A DNA stretch of 64,000 nucleotides from Linnemannia hyalina (Eukaryota; Mortierellomycota; Mortierellomycetes; Mortierellales; Mortierellaceae): positions 806,001-870,000 of the forward strand of contig JAHRHY010000010.1 in NCBI GenBank assembly GCA_019671135.1, in the 5' to 3' direction. The notes beneath the pieces are model-generated. The model was not told the DNA's origin. It was given only the letters and a program-made list of their open reading frames with translations, and made no database searches. Positions 59,677 to 64,000 of this stretch are shown one piece after another (position 1 is the first letter of the stretch; each line of letters begins with the position of its first letter). The position numbers and the translations under genes were made by a program.

Positions 59677-61257
59677 TTACTCCTCGTCCTCGTTACCGGC
59701 AGCTCCAGAATCTCCCCCACCACCACCGCCACCCAAATCCTGTCCATTCATTAACATCTGCCTCAACACCTCCGGAGGATACTCTGCACCGCGCACCTTG
59801 ACGTTATAACAGGCCAACTCAATCTTTTGAAGAGACTGTTTCAAAACACCCATCTTCTTAGAAATGGGCGACATTTTGGTGAGTGACAGTCCGTCGAATC
59901 CACTCTTGATATCGCGGAGGAACTGGAGGATGTGTTGGACGCGTTGTTCAGGTGAGAGGATTGATGCATCCTCGCCCTGGAGGGTCGGCATCAGCGACTG
60001 ACCGAGGGTGTTGATGGCGAGACGCATCAATTCTCCTGTCAGATCGGCAATCCCTAGCAGGTAATCCTCGTCTGTAACCTCGAGTCTAAGCTGTACTGTT
60101 GGAGAAAATGTTGCCACCGCTACTGGTACTAGGGGTGTTTGGTCTGTTTCGATGATCATAGGCGAAGTTGGAGCCGTTGAAGGTGATCCATCAACAGCCG
60201 ATGTGCTCGCTGATGGTTGTGATGCTGGTCCACCTGCCGAGGTAGGGTTTGCTGGTCTCTTGGGGGCTTCTTCCCTGTCTTTGTTGTATGGTCTTTTCCT
60301 GCTGTCCTTGTTGAACTTTCCTCGCTGTCCTCCACCGCCTCCTCCTGATCTACCCTCGCCGCCGAACGGAGATTGACCAATGGCGATAATGAGATCTGGG
60401 TTGGCCATCTGTTCTGCCGTCGTCGTAAAGGCCAGATCCGCCTCGAGTGCACTCTTGGGCATAAGCTTTCCGTGAACCAAGTAATATTCCAGTGTCATAG
60501 CCTCGATCTATTGATGAATGGGATTGCAGGAATGAATGGGTTGCCCTTGTCAAATAAAAAAGCCTCTACTACTAATGACATTCAAAAAAAGTAGAACGTA
60601 AGTTAACATGACTTACGTATTCCTGAAAAGCACCAGAGATGCTCCTCTGGTAACGATAATAATTGGATCCTTGAAGATCAATGGTCGCTCGGTGGAAGAG
60701 TTTCAAGACAGTCGCATGTTTCTCTTTGAACTCGACTAGGGCTTCGGATGTGGCCGAGAATTGAGGGAGGTAGTCTTTGGGTTCTGCACGGTGGAGCGCA
60801 AAGATCATCTTTTTGCTGAAGTTGTTGATATCTCTACAAGTATTTAGAGGAAAGGATGATTTGCCAAGGTGATGTTAATACTCGTTCAAGGCGGGGTAGT
60901 CGCCGCAGGGAGTCCTTTGAGAACAAAAAAAATCCGCTGCAACTCACCTGGACACTTTAATGATGCGCTCTCGGCGGTCATGCTAATGGTCAAAGAGAGA
61001 GAACAATTACCGTCAGCGCAATTTTCCTTGAACACAATTTTTTCCTTGCACAGTTTCCTTTGTAAGGTACTTTTATGCGTCCGTTCACGTACGTGCTCTT
61101 CGAGGATGTCGCGAAAGTATCCAAAATCCTGGACAATCGACTTGCCGAGGTTGGACCGAATCATATCTCCCTTGGACGCGTGTTGCTGAGTAGCCAAGGG
61201 CGATTCCGCATGCTCGGCCATTGAGGCTGGTGGTGTTTCCATGTCTACGTCCTCCAT
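59677..61257 (-). CDS. TSNAX: Translin-associated factor X (TRAX)
   Basis: Partner of translin in the C3PO endoribonuclease, which removes passenger strands in RNAi and trims tRNA leaders. Exons 61257-61093, 60982-60948, 60833-60617 and 60507-59677 give about 415 aa; animal TRAX is ~290. HDRRERIIKVSRDINNFSKK and FHRATIDLQGSNYYRYQRS are typical. The active-site acids are kept: Glu138 and Glu141 (QEYIEA), and Asp294 in IADLTGELMR. The core ends SKKMGVLKQSLQKIELACYN and KVRGAEYPPEVL. The extra length is a Gly/Lys/Pro/Ser-rich insertion at about 175-277, between helices of the core, plus a Gly-rich acidic tail. Exon 2 is only 35 nt. No translin gene is seen here. Confidence 0.93.
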
Positions 61258-61467
61258 TGGCAAGGTTGGTGTATGTTGATGTTGGTCGCGTTTTTGTGAG
61301 TGAACAAGAAAAGAGAATTCGCAACTGGGGATGTTGCATTTTTTATTTGCAGGCTACAAGGTGACTGCTCAGGGTTGTGGTTGAACAAACTTCAAAGAGT
61401 CTAAAAAAAACGCCACCACTCTTTGCTTCATTCCTCCGTCAAGTCGGACTCGCCTGCCAACACCACC
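61258..61467. promoter_or_regulatory. Short divergent promoter between TRAX and the right-edge gene
   Basis: 210 bp between two start codons on opposite strands. No other feature was recognised. Confidence 0.6.
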
Positions 61468-64000
61468 ATGTCAACACAGGATTCACTCAGGATCATCGAC
61501 AAGCGACAAACTATCGTACGCATCAACTTCTCCTATACTATACTATAGAGGCTCATGCACGACATCAACTCCACATCATCCATGACAACACTCGTGCCGT
61601 CTAACATACGGTACTACTTATTGCCTAACTTTGATAACAATAGTCAGGGACAGAGTACCTGTTAAACTCTGGAGAATGGATAGCGTCGTCAACGTCCCGC
61701 ATCATCAACCCAGAGCTGGTCGAACTCTACGAATATCTTCACAATTCGGGATTCCGGAAAGGTGCCAATGTCTTCAACCCACGTCTACGACCAAGATTAG
61801 TTCTACCCAAGGGAACTCGCAAAAGAACACAGTCTTCCTCCGGAACATTGACTGCACCATCGCCCACAATATCTTTGGCAGAGGGCTCTCAGGAAATCAG
61901 TGCGGTAGCAACACCGGTTTATACCGAGTCTCCCAGCCAGTATGCAAATCAAATTGCCCACTTGTCGATTGACCAGGAGGAGGAGGAGGAGGACGACGAA
62001 AATCGCGACAGCATTTCAACACCACCTCCAAGCAAAAAGCCTCGAATTGCAGTGTTGCGGAGAGAGGAGTCAATGGGGCTGAGCCAGCTTTCGATTGAGT
62101 CAATGTCGAATGATGGGGACTCTTCAGAACAGCTGGAGATTCAAGGTTCAGGACCTGCATCTCCAATCACATCGACCCCTTCGTCGCCCAAGGACCTTGA
62201 TCAAAAGTCACCAGAAGAAGATATAAGCAGTCGGTCAACGCCCACCTCAGAACCAACGCGATCTAAAAAAGCTATGGCGGTCGTGGAATTCAACAAGAAA
62301 ACAGAAAATTTGATTACCATCTATTTCAAGTCTGGACTCGGTAAGAGAACCGGCCGCCTTAAACGAGGAATTGTTTTGGCAGGCACATCCACTTGATATT
62401 AATCGTTGTGTTTTTTCATCATTCAGATGCTACCGGTGTCGAGATGTTTGATATGGTTCTGGGTCCGTTACGGCGTCCAAGCAAGTAAGCCGAAACACTG
62501 ATGAAAGCTGTCTCTTTGTATGCACGTTTGTCGTGTATGCGCTTTCTAACCTTAGAGCTTCGAATGTGTCGTCTTTCTAGGGACTTTATTGCCGGATTCT
62601 TTTATGCGGTTATTCTCTCGCCACTAATTGACCCTACGACTATCGAGGCTGCCATCCACTTGATGGATCGTGTTCTCACTCTGCATGGACCAGAGGCATT
62701 TCAGGCCATCTGGGATGTTCAAAAGCGACGCCGTGAGTTTGCTGACGGATCCAGTTCCTTCTCAAAAGCGTCGTCGCCTTCCGACCAGGATGACTTCAAG
62801 AGCACCATGAGCTCACGTTCATCGTCAACAAACAAGAAGCCGCTTACGCTGAAAGATTTGTCGTCGAATGCACTTGCTGGGCGGCTCCCAAGCTGGAGCG
62901 ATATCTGGGATGTGATCAAGGCCGAGTTTGGACTGGATACCAAGGAAGAGTCAAAGCAACACAACTCTTTGCAGGAGCACCAGATCCGGCTACGCCTCCA
63001 AGGCAGCGAGGCCGCAGTGGATATAGAGCAACCCTCCGATGACCCGGACGTTGAGAATCTAGAGGGTCAAGGAGAGAGTAGCAAGGTCACAGAGGAACAG
63101 GAAATTCGCGAGGAAGTTGGACGAGCAATTGTCAGTTTTCTCCTTCGTGTCCTAGAACAAGATGCTGTACTCAACAACAGTAAGTGCCACAGTACTTGGC
63201 GTTAATCCTTGGTGGTGGTAATTTGCTCCGCTGATAATTGGATACTCGATGAAACTAACATATACTTTTTTTTTGTAGTGTCACCGACATCGTTCTTTTG
63301 TCGCGATGCACTTGCTGTCAGTCGATACAGCTCCAGTCATGCTGTTAGACGGACCTTGGATCTTGCCTTTCAGATTGTTGGACTCGCTACATCCTCGCGG
63401 TACTTTAAGCTTCATGCCCGACTCAACCCTACAACTCTCTCGCCGATAAAACCTCTGGTGAAACCCGCCCGAGCAACATCTCCATGGCCAGTTAACGGGC
63501 GCTGCACGCTGGACTCAGCAGGGTTGGAGATTCTTCAACTTGGACAGCAGATCATCTTGCTGTTGGTCAGGTTCACCCAGGCTGGAGAGCTGCTTCCTGG
63601 GAAAGGTCTGGAGGAGTTGGCGCGTGAGGTGATTTCTCGGATGAGCAAAGTCAACAAGGATCGGAAACTCCCCACGTCTTCTGGAGGTCGGACTGCCTCG
63701 TTCGTGTCGCCGTTCTTGTTGGAGAGGTATGCCCTTGACCAAACGGAGGTTTTTTTGAAGACGTTGATCCACGGACCTTGTCTGCTAGAAGCTGGTACTG
63801 GATCAGGAGCGAGCGTCAAGTTGAGACGGGATGCGTTACTAAATCAGCAGCAGGCCAACAGCGGTGCCAATAGTGCAACAGCAACAGACCCGGTCATCCT
63901 CGAACACGATGACAGCACGGGCGTTTTCAAGAGCCAGATCGGTACTTGTATGGGATCCAGCGTCTTTGTCATGATCCTTGTTGACTTTTGGTTCCGAACC
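61468..64000 (+). CDS. Unrecognised protein, 5' part only (runs off the window)
   Basis: I do not recognise this gene. Exons 61468-61515, 61644-62340, 62427-62484, 62581-63179 and 63279 onward keep one frame. The protein starts MSTQDSLRIIDKRQTI, then SGTEYLLNSGEWIASSTSRI and NPELVELYEYLHNSGF. An acidic, Ser/Pro-rich linker (~95-230) contains a KKPRIAVLRRE segment. A helical region includes DATGVEMFDMVLGPLRRPSK, DFIAGFFYAVILSPLIDPT and EAAIHLMDRVL. A Ser/Lys-rich linker and further helical segments follow, including RRTLDLAFQIVGLATSSRYF. The frame stays open to the edge, though a GTACTTG word near 63,942 could be a donor. A nuclear role is only a guess from the basic and acidic linkers. Confidence 0.7.

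Noticed and set aside
1..64000. CRISPR arrays, operons, bacterial insertion sequences, rRNA genes
   Set aside because: None seen; the repeats are simple-sequence runs or short tandems and the genes are spliced eukaryotic genes.

Overview
This is a 64 kb stretch of a fungal nuclear genome. The genes carry short spliceosomal introns (mostly 60-250 nt, GT..AG, often GTAAGT or GTATGT donors), CT-rich tracts lie on the sense strand upstream of many start codons, and the gene set is eukaryotic (THO subunit, Ndc80, Atg18, Gtr2/RagC, translin-associated factor X). A YTHDC1-type reader, a BCKD kinase, TRAX and a Fanzor/TnpB-like remnant together suggest an early-diverging filamentous fungus, most likely Mortierellomycota. 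The lineage is inference.

Layout. (1) 1-14,520 is a gene desert of skewed purine/pyrimidine tracts, microsatellites and small tandem repeats, with no recognisable protein. (2) 14,521-22,036 holds a divergent pair: THOC1 (minus) and a long RS-rich YTH-domain protein (plus), 450 bp apart. (3) 22,204-26,839 holds BCP1 and a branched-chain ketoacid dehydrogenase kinase, both minus, with a broken Fanzor-like fragment on the plus strand between them. (4) 27,994-32,361 is a TBC Rab-GAP with a long coiled-coil tail and a ~1 kb intron, followed by 4.6 kb of simple sequence. (5) 36,960-41,413 holds GTR2/RagC, which starts with a 6-nt coding exon, and an alkaline ceramidase split by a ~1 kb intron. (6) 43,481-47,444 holds a DUF1776 (SDR-like) protein converging on a CaMK1-type kinase. 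(7) 49,063-56,082 is a tight minus-strand series: an OB/CCCH/methyltransferase protein, NDC80 and ATG18, separated by only ~85 and ~107 bp between coding ends. (8) 56,836-64,000 holds a long-chain acyl-CoA synthetase, a TRAX homologue with a large low-complexity insert, and an unrecognised gene that runs off the right edge.

The genes do not form a single pathway or operon. Themes that recur are mRNP biogenesis (THOC1 beside a YTH reader), nutrient and membrane signalling (RagC, Atg18, ceramidase, Rab-GAP, acyl-CoA synthetase) and mitochondrial amino-acid control (BCKDK). Exon models were built by hand from splice signals, reading phase and conserved protein motifs. All protein-coding models listed as complete sum to a multiple of three, but individual junctions may be off by a few bases.
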